Shown here one piece after another: positions 47,989 to 58,100 of a DNA stretch of 64,000 nt. Under the pieces are notes generated by a model. It was not told the DNA's origin, did not search any database, and worked only from the letters and a program-made list of their open reading frames with translations. The translations under genes were made by a program, and so were the position numbers. The stretch is from Bacillus spongiae (GTDB lineage Bacteria > Bacillota > Bacilli > Bacillales > Bacillaceae_K), in the NCBI RefSeq assembly GCF_037120725.1, contig NZ_JBBAXC010000004.1, forward strand, positions 186,001 through 250,000, given 5' to 3'. The stretch's first letter is position 1, and each line of letters begins with the position of its first letter.

Positions 47989-50592
47989 TTACACCCCTTT
48001 AAATGCTTCACGATATATATCGGCTAATTCCGTTACGAGGGGTAGCTTTGGATTTGCTGTTGTACATTGATCTTCGAATGCACGGTCAGCTAATTGTTCG
48101 ACGACTTTATCAAACTGAGCTTTATTGACTCCATTTGCTTCAATACTCATTGGAATATTAAGCTCTTTTGCTAGTTTAATCACTGCTTGAATTAAACTTT
48201 CCACCCCTTCTTCTGTTGTACGAGAAGGTAATCCGAGAATACGAGCAATTTCTGCATATCGAACGTCTGCCTTAAAGTGTTCGTATTTTGGAAAGGCCGT
48301 GAATTTTTTCGGTTTTTGTGCATTGTAACGAATGACATGTGGCATTAATATTGTATTGCTTCTTCCGTGAGCAATATGAAATTCAGCTCCTAATTTGTGG
48401 GCTAAACTATGGTTAATTCCAAGGAACGCGTTAGCAAATGCCATGCCAGCTATGGTTGATGCGTTATGCATTTTCTCACGAGCTAATTCGTCACTTCCAT
48501 TACGGTACGCTTTTGGTAAATACTCAAATACAAGCTGAATCGCTTTGATGGCTAGTCCATCTGTATAGTCATTTGCCATATTAGAGACATACGCTTCAAT
48601 CGCGTGAGTTAAGACATCCATTCCTGTATCAGCAGTTACGTGTTTTGGTACTGTCATAACAAATTGCGGGTCAATAATTGCAACATCTGGTGTTAATTCA
48701 TAGTCTGCTAACGGAATCTTTATTCCGTTTTCTTTATCTGTAATGACGGAAAAAGACGTCACTTCAGAACCTGTACCGGATGTTGTTGGAATTGCAACAA
48801 ATTTTGCTTTTTCTCCTAGTTTTGGATATTTGAAGACTCTTTTCCGTATATCTAAAAACTTTTGACGTAGCCCATCAAAAGATGTTTCAGGATGTTCATA
48901 GAACAACCACATTCCTTTTGCCGCGTCCATTGCTGAGCCACCACCTAACGCAATGACAACATCCGGCTGGAATTTCTTCATCAAATCGGCACCTTTCATC
49001 ACAGTCTCGATTGATGGATCTGGTTCTACATCTGAAAAAATCTCACAATGTACATAGTCTGGGCGTTTACGTAAATGATATAAAATACGGTCTACATACC
49101 CAAGTTTCACCATACCTGGATCTGTAACGATTACTGCTTTAGAAATATCCGGCATTTTTGCTAAGTATTGAGTTGAGTTCTTCTCAAAATATACTTTCGG
49201 TGGAACCTTGAACCACTGCATGTTATTATTTCTTTTCGCCATTTTCTTAATGTTTATTAAATGAGTAGCCCCAACGTTCGTGGAGACTGAATTTCCGCCG
49301 TACGTACCACATCCGAGTGTTAATGATGGCATATAAGCATTATAAATATCACCAATTGCCCCTTGAGAAGACGGAGCGTTTACAATAATACGTCCTGCTT
49401 TCATTCGGTGACCGAAATCATGTAAAACTTCTTGATCCTCAGAATGAATAACGGCAGAATGACCAGTTCCTCCAAATGCCAACATTTCTTCAGCGCGTTT
49501 TATGCCTTCTTCTGTGCTTTTTACCTGGTAACAGGCCAGAACGGGACTTAATTTTTCACGTGAGAGTGGCTCTTCGGGACCTACACTTTTCGTTTCAGCA
49601 ATTAAAATCTTCGTATCCTCTGGAACCGTTACATTTGCCAATTTCGCTATTTCAAAAGCTGGTTTTCCAACAATATTTGGATTCACCGCACATGATGCTT
49701 CATTTATTACTAGCTTTTCTACTTTTCTCTTTTCATCTTCAGTTAAGAAATAACAACTATGATGTTGTAGTTCCTTTTTCACTTCATCATAAATTTCTTT
49801 ATCAATGATCACCGCTTGTTCAGAAGCACAAATCATTCCATTATCGAATGTTTTAGATAAAATTAAGTCATTTACAGCTCGTTTTAAATTGGCTGTTTTT
49901 TCAATATAGCATGGTACGTTACCAGGACCTACACCAAGGGCTGGTTTACCAGAGCTATAGGCTGATTTCACCATTCCGGCACCACCTGTAGCAAGGATAA
50001 GTGATATGTCATCATGATTCATTAATGATTGCGTCGCTTCAAGAGATGGCGTATTGATCCATTGAATACAATCCTTTGGTGCTCCAGCTTTAATCGCTGC
50101 ATCTCTTAATACTTTAGCTGCTTCAGAACTACATTTTTGAGCAGAGGGATGGAAGGCAAAGATGATTGGATTTCTTGTCTTGATTGAAATAATTGCTTTA
50201 AACATCGTTGTTGAAGTAGGATTCGTTACAGGTGTCACACCTGCAATCACCCCGACAGGCTCAGCGATCTCAACCACACCGTCGTACTCATTTTCAGAAA
50301 TAATTCCAACCGTTTTATCGTATTTAATATTATGATAAATATATTCTGTTGAAAAAATATTCTTAATGATTTTATCTTCATAAACACCACGGTTTGTTTC
50401 TTCAATTGCTAATTTAGCCAATCTCATATGATTATCTAGCCCAGCTAATGCCATTTCTTTTACTATTCGATTAATCTGATCTTGATCAAATGACTTAAAT
50501 TCGTTAAGTGCCTTTAACCCTTTTCCCGCTAGTTCATCAATTGTTTTTGAAACAGATGTTTGTTTTTTCAAAACCTTTTCACCAATTGCCAT
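47989..50592 (-). CDS. adhE: Bifunctional acetaldehyde-CoA/alcohol dehydrogenase
   Basis: Converts acetyl-CoA to ethanol in two NADH-dependent steps during fermentation; forms spirosomes. 867 residues. The N-terminal aldehyde dehydrogenase half has the catalytic Cys in NGMICASEQAVII near residue 253 and GVGPGNVPCYIE; after a linker, the C-terminal iron-dependent ADH half has VVIALGGGSAMDAAKGMW, AIPTTSGTGSEVTSF and the iron His residues in HALAHK-type NHSLAHKLGAEFHIAHGRSN. A Rex-type operator overlaps its promoter. The ribosome site TAGGAGG lies upstream. Confidence 0.97.
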   Translation of the reverse strand: MAIGEKVLKKQTSVSKTIDELAGKGLKALNEFKSFDQDQINRIVKEMALAGLDNHMRLAKLAIEETNRGVYEDKIIKNIFSTEYIYHNIKYDKTVGIISENEYDGVVEIAEPVGVIAGVTPVTNPTSTTMFKAIISIKTRNPIIFAFHPSAQKCSSEAAKVLRDAAIKAGAPKDCIQWINTPSLEATQSLMNHDDISLILATGGAGMVKSAYSSGKPALGVGPGNVPCYIEKTANLKRAVNDLILSKTFDNGMICASEQAVIIDKEIYDEVKKELQHHSCYFLTEDEKRKVEKLVINEASCAVNPNIVGKPAFEIAKLANVTVPEDTKILIAETKSVGPEEPLSREKLSPVLACYQVKSTEEGIKRAEEMLAFGGTGHSAVIHSEDQEVLHDFGHRMKAGRIIVNAPSSQGAIGDIYNAYMPSLTLGCGTYGGNSVSTNVGATHLINIKKMAKRNNNMQWFKVPPKVYFEKNSTQYLAKMPDISKAVIVTDPGMVKLGYVDRILYHLRKRPDYVHCEIFSDVEPDPSIETVMKGADLMKKFQPDVVIALGGGSAMDAAKGMWLFYEHPETSFDGLRQKFLDIRKRVFKYPKLGEKAKFVAIPTTSGTGSEVTSFSVITDKENGIKIPLADYELTPDVAIIDPQFVMTVPKHVTADTGMDVLTHAIEAYVSNMANDYTDGLAIKAIQLVFEYLPKAYRNGSDELAREKMHNASTIAGMAFANAFLGINHSLAHKLGAEFHIAHGRSNTILMPHVIRYNAQKPKKFTAFPKYEHFKADVRYAEIARILGLPSRTTEEGVESLIQAVIKLAKELNIPMSIEANGVNKAQFDKVVEQLADRAFEDQCTTANPKLPLVTELADIYREAFKGV

Positions 50593-50610
50593 GTCTTTTC
50601 CTCCTATTTT

Positions 50611-50628
50611 TTGTGAAACATTTCACAT
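50611..50628. promoter_or_regulatory. Rex-type redox operator upstream of adhE
   Basis: TTGTGAAACATTTCACAT is a near-perfect dyad fitting the Gram-positive Rex consensus TTGTGAA-N4-TTCACAA. It lies between a TATAAT (minus strand, 50634-50629; -35 TTGTGA, spacer 18) and the adhE ribosome site, so bound Rex would block transcription until NADH rises. Confidence 0.8.
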
Positions 50629-50648
50629 ATTATATGAAAATTTTTTCA

Positions 50649-50876
50649 TTACTCACAAACTGGATTTCTTGGAATCTTGATGAAGGAGATGTCATTGTAC
50701 ATTCTTGCACTCCGTTTAATAATCACCACATAATTAACGGTCCAAATGTAGGACGGAATATCTTCTCCATCCATCACCATCATCGCCTCAAATTCATCTT
50801 CTACGGTGTTTTCAAAAGTCTCAAGAGTGTAGGTATCAGCATCAGTATTGAAGTCTTTCCATTCACATAGAATCAT
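50649..50876 (-). CDS. Small acidic protein upstream of adhE, function unknown
   Basis: 75 residues from an ATG at 50876 behind AAAGGAG. It is soluble, with an acidic centre (TLETFENTVEDEFEAMMVMDGEDIPSY) and a hydrophobic strand (IWTVNYVVIIKRS). No family recognised. It ends 56 bases before adhE, on the same strand. Its own upstream region carries cre-like and Rex-like sites, which suggests it is expressed with adhE under oxygen and carbon limitation. Confidence 0.65.
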   Translation of the reverse strand: MILCEWKDFNTDADTYTLETFENTVEDEFEAMMVMDGEDIPSYIWTVNYVVIIKRSARMYNDISFIKIPRNPVCE

Positions 50877-50934
50877 GTTTTTCACTCCTTTGCTGTTCAT
50901 GGTTTTATTGTACCACTTAGATTGTGAATATAGA

Positions 50935-50952
50935 TTGTGAAATATTGAACAA
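50935..50952. promoter_or_regulatory. Second, weaker Rex-like site
   Basis: TTGTGAAATATTGAACAA fits TTGTGAA-N4-TTCACAA with two mismatches in the right half. It precedes the small gene upstream of adhE. Confidence 0.45.
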
Positions 50953-50968
50953 ACTGTGAAAGGTTGTA

Positions 50969-50982
50969 TGCAAACGCTTACA
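50969..50982. promoter_or_regulatory. cre-like CcpA site upstream of the adhE unit
   Basis: TGCAAACGCTTACA matches TGWAANCGNTNWCA except for C at the third base. Confidence 0.6.
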
Positions 50983-51030
50983 TATCAACCCTTTACATAT
51001 GTTTTCTCCTGACAAAACAATGTGAATTAT

Positions 51031-51516
51031 TTAATCAATTAATACAATTCCTGCTTCTAAATAGGCAAGAAACCGAGTACCTTCTGTTACAGTTGTTGAG
51101 TGGTTTGCCAGCAAAAAATCCTGAATGTGTAGATGCCAGTCTACGTCAATTGATGGAAATGTCTTTTGAAAGGAGTACCGTCGGTTAAGTATTTGAAGGG
51201 TAGCTAAAATTACATGGACAAGATTCGGGTACTTTCTTTGAAGGGAGAGTGCATGATAATCAAATTCATCAACATAGCTATAAAAGGAATGGTTTTTTTC
51301 GTCGTTAGTAAATGGACAGCTTTCTGTTGCTTTCCAATGCTCTAATAAACCCCAAAAAGCGAACAAAGCACCTGATTGACATTCTATCTCTTCCTCCTGG
51401 AAATGGGCATAAAAAGGGTAATTTAAGACGGTATGCCACGGTAAGGAGTGAAGCCCGTTTTGCTTTTCTACCAATGAATAAAAAATAGACAATTTTTCTG
51501 AAAACCCCTGGCTCAT
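51031..51516 (-). CDS. Conserved-looking soluble protein, unknown
   Basis: 161 residues from the ATG at 51516 (GGAGGT a few bases upstream; the frame is open far upstream inside the preceding gene, but that part is not used). It is rich in aromatic residues (FYSLVEKQNGLHSLPWHTVLN, YVDEFDYHALSLQRKYPNLV, FPSIDVDWHLHIQDFL). Family not recognised. It follows the TIMP-like gene by 13 bases and probably shares its transcript. Confidence 0.65.
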   Translation of the reverse strand: MSQGFSEKLSIFYSLVEKQNGLHSLPWHTVLNYPFYAHFQEEEIECQSGALFAFWGLLEHWKATESCPFTNDEKNHSFYSYVDEFDYHALSLQRKYPNLVHVILATLQILNRRYSFQKTFPSIDVDWHLHIQDFLLANHSTTVTEGTRFLAYLEAGIVLID

Positions 51517-51529
51517 CCTCATACCTCCA

Positions 51530-52066
51530 TTATAATCGACCGTTGCGTCGTAAAAATGATAGTAGCGAAACGATGACGATAGTAGATGGAACGGCAAACA
51601 ACAATGTGAGAAAGGCATGTCGATTAGACATAAACCAATTATGATCATTAAAGGAAACCTCTCCATCTCCAAGAAACATTAAATCTTCCGCTGCTTTTGC
51701 GGTAGTTTTCGTTCGCGAACAAATACTTGTTTCTAGAGTACCACTATCATTTTCAAACGCAAACACTAAATACTCCGCTCCTTCTATAAAGGTAAAGCCA
51801 CATGCTGATGAATGAGTAGGTGTATTTATCGTAATCGTTTTCTCATCTATCCCCTTCCAAGCCTGGTGAACAGAAAATGTAACCGAGGAGTGATTCGAAA
51901 GCAACCTACTCCTCACTTTCTCCACTTTCCCGGTAAAAACAGCTTGATTTCGGTTAAGTTCTGTTTGAACATCCCCAGGAGCTACACATGAACACGCCAA
52001 GCTATTTTGTGGATAAACGATAGAACTTATTATTAAGAAGAAGCCTACCATAAGAAGCTTTTTCAA
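51530..52066 (-). CDS. Exported TIMP-like (OB-fold) membrane-anchored protein
   Basis: 178 residues with a TTG start behind AGGTGG. A signal peptide (LLMVGFFLIISSIVYPQNSLA) ends just before CSCVAPGDVQTELNRNQAVFTGKV; the mature N-terminus Cys-x-Cys followed by a beta-strand is the layout of tissue inhibitor of metalloproteinase-type domains found in bacteria. More Cys residues (SACGF, TSICSR) could form disulfides. A C-terminal helix (AFLTLLFAVPSTIVIVSLLSFL) plus basic residues anchors it in the membrane. Whether it inhibits a protease is unknown. Confidence 0.75.
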   Translation of the reverse strand: MKKLLMVGFFLIISSIVYPQNSLACSCVAPGDVQTELNRNQAVFTGKVEKVRSRLLSNHSSVTFSVHQAWKGIDEKTITINTPTHSSACGFTFIEGAEYLVFAFENDSGTLETSICSRTKTTAKAAEDLMFLGDGEVSFNDHNWFMSNRHAFLTLLFAVPSTIVIVSLLSFLRRNGRL

Positions 52067-52175
52067 CTATACCACCTACTTTTAACAGACTGTCTTCGTA
52101 TATCATTTCGATAAGATCATTCAATCTCCTTTTTCAAGCAGCATCATTAATGCAAGGAGCTATATTCTTAGCTCC

Positions 52176-53063
52176 CTACAACGGATTGTTTTCCTTGAGC
52201 AAAAGGGCATTTTTTAACGTCAAAACACTAGTCCAATCTTTCTTTGCCACTTCCCATACTTTTTCATATTGGTTTCCCCATGTCCACATCGGTGTCCATG
52301 ATCCATTTTCTTCTTGTAAATGTAATCGAAACTGAAGATTTTCACGCCACACATCAACAAATTGATCATAAAAGGCAGATGCTGGACTTTGAACGAAATC
52401 AATTGGTTGTAAGCAATAATCAGACCACTTCTCCCTATCGATTGTCACACAACTATTCATCATTTCGATGAATTTCTTTTCCATCTTTTCAGCTACCTCA
52501 ACTGGAACACGTTCTATTAATCGATGAAAACACAAAAATTCATGAAACTCAAATTGTTCTAATGATTGCAAATAAGTTAGGGCATGGTCGGTTAATGAAT
52601 CAATTAATGAAGGAGGGACTAGTTCGCTAAATTCATATAAAAAACCTAAAATTTCAGCATTAGGGTTCCCCCAAGCCTCTTGTTGCTCACGATAATTCCA
52701 CCACGGCGCTCTAGGGTACCATTCCACTTCTTGTGGAACTATATCCCACCCCATTTTTTCTTTATTAAATGTGTCAAGAAGATACCTTATCACTTTTTTA
52801 ACCATTGTATGCTCACTTGACACCTTATATTGCGAAAGAAGTTGAAGGGCTACAGTTGAGGCAATGGCTGATGATAATTCACAACGTATATCCGGTTCAA
52901 GCCCCTTACCAAATCCGCCATCGTCATTTTGATATCGAGCTAATTCTGTGAGGAAGTCCTCCTCTGATCCTTCAGCAAATTGCAGCCTCCACATCGCTTT
53001 CTCTAGCTCTCTCCCTTCAGTCATAATATATTTCTGAATTACTGAAAATCGACCAGAATTCAT
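52176..53063 (-). CDS. Alpha/alpha-toroid (prenyltransferase/terpene cyclase-like) protein
   Basis: 295 residues. The segment LARYQNDDGGFGKGLEPDIRC near residue 43 is a QW/prenyltransferase-like repeat, and NGSWTPMWTWGN near the C-terminus is a second one; the rest is helical, as in alpha/alpha toroids. There is no DxDD cyclase motif, so catalytic activity is doubtful. It begins 2 bases after the end of the upstream acetyltransferase gene, clearly one operon. Confidence 0.7.
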   Translation of the reverse strand: MNSGRFSVIQKYIMTEGRELEKAMWRLQFAEGSEEDFLTELARYQNDDGGFGKGLEPDIRCELSSAIASTVALQLLSQYKVSSEHTMVKKVIRYLLDTFNKEKMGWDIVPQEVEWYPRAPWWNYREQQEAWGNPNAEILGFLYEFSELVPPSLIDSLTDHALTYLQSLEQFEFHEFLCFHRLIERVPVEVAEKMEKKFIEMMNSCVTIDREKWSDYCLQPIDFVQSPASAFYDQFVDVWRENLQFRLHLQEENGSWTPMWTWGNQYEKVWEVAKKDWTSVLTLKNALLLKENNPL

Positions 53064-53065
53064 TA

Positions 53066-53890
53066 TTATCTCCTTCTTTCATAATAATCTTGAACACTAT
53101 AGGGTTTAAAGCCGCAATCATTATATAGTTTCAGCGCATGTTTATTGGTAGCCTCTACCTCTAAAAAGACAGGTCTCTCCTTCTCCTGCTCTGCCATCAC
53201 CATATTGACTAGCGCTTTTCGCCCAATCCCTTTTCCTTGGTATTCTGGTAAGATAGCAAATCCATATATCCAAGCTTCTTCATTAGTATAATCAAGTCGC
53301 ATTTTTCCTACAGTCACGCCGGCGTGCTCTATCATATAAAATGATTGTGTATTTTCTTTTTTAATTCGTTCATTATACTCTAGCGCATCTTTTTGACTAA
53401 ATTGAAAGCAACGCACATCTAATTCAATTTCAAGTGGTAGATCTTCTTTCGTTGCTTTCCGAATGACGACATCCTCGGTACTATTTAATGAGGTTTCTTC
53501 CCATTGCATCTCATACTCAGAAAAACGGTATGAAAACGAGCGATTTTGTAGGAATTTTTTTGCAGATTCGGAGGCTGCAGGAGCATTTAACAAAATGGTC
53601 GAAATATTTTCGCTATCACATATCGCTAATGCCTCCTTTAACAATGTAGAGAAAATGCCTCGGTTTCGATATTCTGGATGAACCATTCCACAAATCTCAA
53701 CCTTTGAACCAAACGAATAAAGCCCAAGAAAACCTACCAATTGGCCATTATCCTCATAAAAAAAATCTCTCTTTTCTGATTTTTTTCGCGTATTTAATAA
53801 ATCCCAATTTAACTTTAATAAGATTTGTTCTTCTTTTTCACATCTTTCTTGTAGTTGTTGTATTTGAGTTAATTGAAACGGACTAAGCAA
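53066..53890 (-). CDS. GNAT-family acetyltransferase with two GNAT domains
   Basis: 274 residues from a TTG start behind AAAGGAG. The second domain has the clear acetyl-CoA motif IYGFAILPEYQGKGIGRKALV and EVEATNKHALKLYNDCGF; the first is also complete (VEICGMVHPEYRNRGIFSTLLKEAL). Tandem GNAT proteins of this sort include mycothiol synthase-like enzymes, but the substrate here is unknown. It is the first gene of a pair with the toroid protein. Confidence 0.85.
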   Translation of the reverse strand: MLSPFQLTQIQQLQERCEKEEQILLKLNWDLLNTRKKSEKRDFFYEDNGQLVGFLGLYSFGSKVEICGMVHPEYRNRGIFSTLLKEALAICDSENISTILLNAPAASESAKKFLQNRSFSYRFSEYEMQWEETSLNSTEDVVIRKATKEDLPLEIELDVRCFQFSQKDALEYNERIKKENTQSFYMIEHAGVTVGKMRLDYTNEEAWIYGFAILPEYQGKGIGRKALVNMVMAEQEKERPVFLEVEATNKHALKLYNDCGFKPYSVQDYYERRR

Positions 53891-54078
53891 AACTATCTAT
53901 CTCCTTTCATCTCCAGTTTACCATACGAAACCCACTATTTTTTCGAATATTTAGCCTTTTTATTCATATAAAGTAAATAGCGGAAAAAACATCATATTTA
54001 AAAAACAGCCTATTATGTTGAATATATAGAATTTTCTGGTAATATATAAATAAGTTTTCACGGAAAGGATGCATCTTT

Positions 54079-54279
54079 ATGTGGCAATGGATTATTTTGA
54101 TTCTCTCACCATTTCTATTATTCATACTTATCGAAGAAGCAATTAATATAATCGTAAATAAGCTTATTAATCCGTCTCCTTCTAAAGATAGGAAACGATG
54201 GCAATGGATATTGCTACGGCTATCTAAAGTGAAAAAGAAACTAGCCTTTAAAAAAAGCGTAGATAAATCGGTACCCTAA
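54079..54279 (+). CDS. Small membrane-anchored basic protein, unknown
   Basis: 66 residues: a hydrophobic N-terminal segment (WIILILSPFLLFILIEEAINIIV) and a strongly basic tail (KDRKRWQWILLRLSKVKKKLAFKKSVDKS). AAAGGATG lies upstream of the ATG. The composition resembles small membrane regulators or toxins; nothing more can be said. Confidence 0.55.
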   Translation: MWQWIILILSPFLLFILIEEAINIIVNKLINPSPSKDRKRWQWILLRLSKVKKKLAFKKSVDKSVP

Positions 54280-54370
54280 CAGATAAGACCCTTCAGTGAT
54301 TTTAAATGCACAATATTCTTCATCTCACTACGATACTCTTATCTTGTCATACCTTAGCTTCTAGAAAATA

Positions 54371-54428
54371 AGAAAAAATAAAAAGTACCCCGTTCTTGGC
54401 TTTACATATTAACCGAAAACGAGGTACT
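54371..54428 (-). terminator. Terminator of the surface protein-sortase unit
   Basis: 16-bp stem AGTACCTCGTTTTCGG / CCAAGAACGGGGTACT with one or two mismatches, followed on the minus strand by TTTTTATTTTTTC. Confidence 0.82.
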
Positions 54429-54521
54429 ATCCTTTAATTATCATTCACTATTCTTTTTAACATCTATTTGTATCTTCTCTTTGATTTGTTCTATACATAC
54501 TTCCATCTATTAGTCCTTCGA

Positions 54522-55118
54522 CTACAATGAGTCATTTATTTGAATTAGTTCTCCTTTAACAGCAATTCTTTCTAATCCAGAAAGGGTGCAGGTAATCATT
54601 GTAATTTCTGCTTTCTTTTTATTATCTTCTAAAACATCAACTTGTGTTGGACTAATGACCGTTGAGCTTGTAATTTCGTAGACAAATGTTTGAGTACCCG
54701 TATTTAAAAACGCTTTGTCTCCAATCTCTACATCAGGCAAGTTACGGAATAGTCTATTTTCTCGATATCCTCTATGTCCTGCTATCGTAAAATTCCCTTT
54801 ACCTGGAACTTGTTCATATTTTATTTGCGTTAAGGTCAAACTTAAATTTTCTTCGGTAGGTTCTCTTAGAATGATTTGATCTAAACCTATGGTAGGAATC
54901 TCAAGTTTTACCAAGTCTTGAAGCTCTTCATCATTCAAATGTACATCATCAATCAAAGAGAGGTCGACTGGCGCTTCTTGTGGACTGGAGATAAGAGAGA
55001 AAGCTTCTTCTAAAGCTGCTATTTCTTTTCCCTTCTTCCATTCATAATGAATAGGAATGGAGAACAACACTAGTCCTATTATGATAAATACTATTCCTAA
55101 ACTTGATTTTCTCTTCAT
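54522..55118 (-). CDS. Class D-like sortase
   Basis: A 198-residue membrane transpeptidase that attaches LPXTG proteins to the wall. A short N-terminal basic and hydrophobic anchor (SSLGIVFIIIGLVLFSIPIHY) is followed by the sortase barrel with catalytic His in FTIAGHRGYRENRLFRNL, Cys in ITMITCTLSG and Arg in LERIAVKGEL. The early position of the anchor and overall length fit class D. Sixteen bases separate it from the end of the LPYTG protein gene, so it is most likely the dedicated sortase. Confidence 0.88.
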   Translation of the reverse strand: MKRKSSLGIVFIIIGLVLFSIPIHYEWKKGKEIAALEEAFSLISSPQEAPVDLSLIDDVHLNDEELQDLVKLEIPTIGLDQIILREPTEENLSLTLTQIKYEQVPGKGNFTIAGHRGYRENRLFRNLPDVEIGDKAFLNTGTQTFVYEITSSTVISPTQVDVLEDNKKKAEITMITCTLSGLERIAVKGELIQINDSL

Positions 55119-55134
55119 GAAAGGCCCATCCTTA

Positions 55135-58100
55135 TTATGAGGTTCGTTTCTTCTTTTTATTGAATATTAATAGTCCTCCACCTACAGTAATGAATATTCC
55201 TCCTAATAATCGTAAGTACATGAGAAGTGTTTCTCCCGTATAAGGAAGCTCATCTGGTGCTAAAGGTTGTTCGTTTTGAATTTCATTGCTCTTGACGATG
55301 GATGTTTTTTCAATCGATTGATTCGTTACTTCAAGCACCAGACGTTTCTCTTGTCCAATTTCAATCGTAAAGGTGATTGGCGTTGCGTCTAGTTTATAAC
55401 CTGAAGGTGCCTTCGTTTCGACAAACTGATACTTGCCTGGTTTTAAATCCGTTACGACTATGCTTCCCGCTTCATTTGTGGTTAGCCCTTTCTCCAACGA
55501 CGTTCCGGACTCGTCTTGTAACTCAAATTCTGCTTCAGCTAACTTAACATTTCTGTCCTCTTCATCTACCTTCGTCAGTTCAACCGAGCCTCGTATTTGT
55601 TTATTCTCCGCCACTACCTTTACCATTTCCGTTTGCCCTTTCTCAATCATAAAGGCGATTGGTGTCGCGTCTAGTTCATAACCAAATGGCGCAACCGTTT
55701 CGACAAATTGATAAGTACCTGGATTCAAGTCATTGACGACCACAATCCCCGCTTCATTTGTCGTTAGCCCTTTCTCCAACGACGTTCCGGACTCGTCTTG
55801 TAACTCAAATTCTGCTTCAGCTAACTTAACATTTCTGTCCTCTTCATCTATCTTCGTCAGTTCAACTGAGCCTCGTATTTGTTTATTTTCGGCTACTACC
55901 TTTACCATTTCCGTTTGCCCTTTCTCAATCGTAAAGGCGATTGGTGTCGCGTCTAGTTCATAACCAAATGGCGCAACCGTTTCGACAAATTGATAAGTAC
56001 CTGGATTCAAGTCATTGACGACCACAATCCCCGCTTCATTTGTCGTTATCCCTTTCTCCAACGACGTTCCGGACTCGTCTTGTAACTCAAATTCTGCTTC
56101 AGCTAACTTAACATTTCTGTCCTCTTCATCTATTTTCGTCAGTTCAACTGAGCCTCGTATTTGTTTATTTTCCGCCACTACCTTTACCATTTCCGTTTGC
56201 CCTTTCTCAATCGTAAAGGCGATTGGTGTCGCGTCTAGTTCATAACCGAATGGCGCATCCGTTTCGACAAATTGATAATTACCTGGATTCAAGTCTTTGA
56301 CGACCAATATCCCCTCTTCATTTGTCGATAATCCTGCTTGAATAAGGTTGTCAGATTCGTCCCTAATCTCAAATTCTGCTTCTTTTAGCCTTTCACTGTG
56401 GTTATCCTTGTCTACCTTCATCAGTTCAACCGAACCTGGTACTAGTTTATTTGTAACAACAAGCTGTTCCGCTTCCGTGATTCCTTTTTTAATTGTAAAC
56501 TCTATTGGAGCTTCTTCTAGCTCATAGTACTGCAATGTGTTTGTTTCTTTAAACTGATACTTACCTGGCCGCAGTTCATCAACCATGATGATTCCTACTT
56601 CATTTGTAGTTAGTTTCTCCTTTAGAACCCTCCCCTGATCATCCAGTAGTTCAAACTCAACACCACTCAATGTTTCTGACTGATTAAATTCATCAACTTT
56701 TACGAGCTCTATAGCTCCTAACATGATTTGATTTTCTATTATAATGTCAACTTTTTCTGTTTGATTTTCTTTAATCGTAAACTCAATTGGCGTTCCATCT
56801 AATTGGTAACCAAATGGAGCTACTATTTCGATTAATTGATATTCCCCTGGATCTAAATCTTTCTTACTAATTTTTCCATTATGATTTGACGTGAGTTCCG
56901 TTACAAACTCATAGCTGTCTCCTAATTTTTTTAGAAGTTCAAATGTTGCTCCTTCTAGAGGCTCTTTCGTTTCCTTATCGACTTTTGTTACTTCTATCGA
57001 ACGAATAATCTTTTGGTTTTCAACGACAACTTCATTATTATCCGCGCCTACCGTAACCATATGGTGATTATTGATTCCGACAAGATACCCTTCTGGAGCT
57101 TCATCCTCTATTAAGAGGTAATCGCCATATAATAAGTTTAAAAAGGTTGCTTTTCCGTCTTCACCTGTAGTTAATGTTTCTATTTTTTTATTACTTTCTG
57201 CATCGAATAATGAGAAAGTTGCACCTTCTAATACTTCTTCGCTGTCCATATCGATCTTCGTAACTTCTAATTTTCCTATTTCTCCGCTACCTTGAGCCGA
57301 GCCATTCGACAATTTCACGGTAATCGTCTCAGAAGATTCCGTTTCCTCTGTTGTAATTTGATCCCCTTTAAATGTAACTGAATTCGTTACTTCATCACCA
57401 TTCACCGCATTAATGTACGACTGATATTCTAAAATATAGGCTGAATCAATTTCGTTCAAGAAACTTACTTGAAAGGAAGTAGGCCTTCCTTTTTCATCCT
57501 TGTCAATGTTCAGAGTATAATCCGCCTCAAGTTTTAATTCATTATCTCTATCGATCGTAACGATTCCATCTTCGCTAATAGTTGTTCCAAACAAATGAAA
57601 GGAATCCTCATTTAATTTCTGGTTAAGACTTGGTGTATCAATCAATTGTACGTTCGACACTTTTGACTGACCAAAGTTAATATTCACTGTCCAATCAACA
57701 AACCTACCATTTTGTATGCCGTATTTACTTGTATATTCTCCACCGTGCCTAATGGAGACGTTAGCATCTAACTTTGTTAATTGATCTTCTCCATCCAATA
57801 AAGTTGCGGTATTATGATACTCTTTCTTTACAAGCTTATCTTCTAAACTTGTTTTATATGAAATCCCATAAGCAGATGTGATCTCTTTGTTAAATTGTAG
57901 CTTAAAGCCAGGATTTCCGTCTGAATCTGTCACTCGTTCTATTTCGTAGTCAATTCCTCTTTCTAGACTCTCTCCTCTTCTCACTCCATTATATTGACCA
58001 GTAAGCTCTAGCTTATAGACATCAATAGACTCTTCAACTAGTTCTTGTCCGTCCAATAAATAATCCACCATCTTTAGGGTGCTAAGAGTATCTAAATTGT

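Noticed and set aside
49476-49808. 110-codon plus-strand frame inside adhE
   Set aside because: Antisense to conserved AdhE residues, Leu/Phe-rich composition and no ribosome site.
55433-56245. Three plus-strand open frames of 76-82 codons antisense to the adhesin repeats
   Set aside because: They are the mirror image of the repeated SpaA coding sequence, identical to each other, without ribosome sites. They are shadows of the minus-strand gene.
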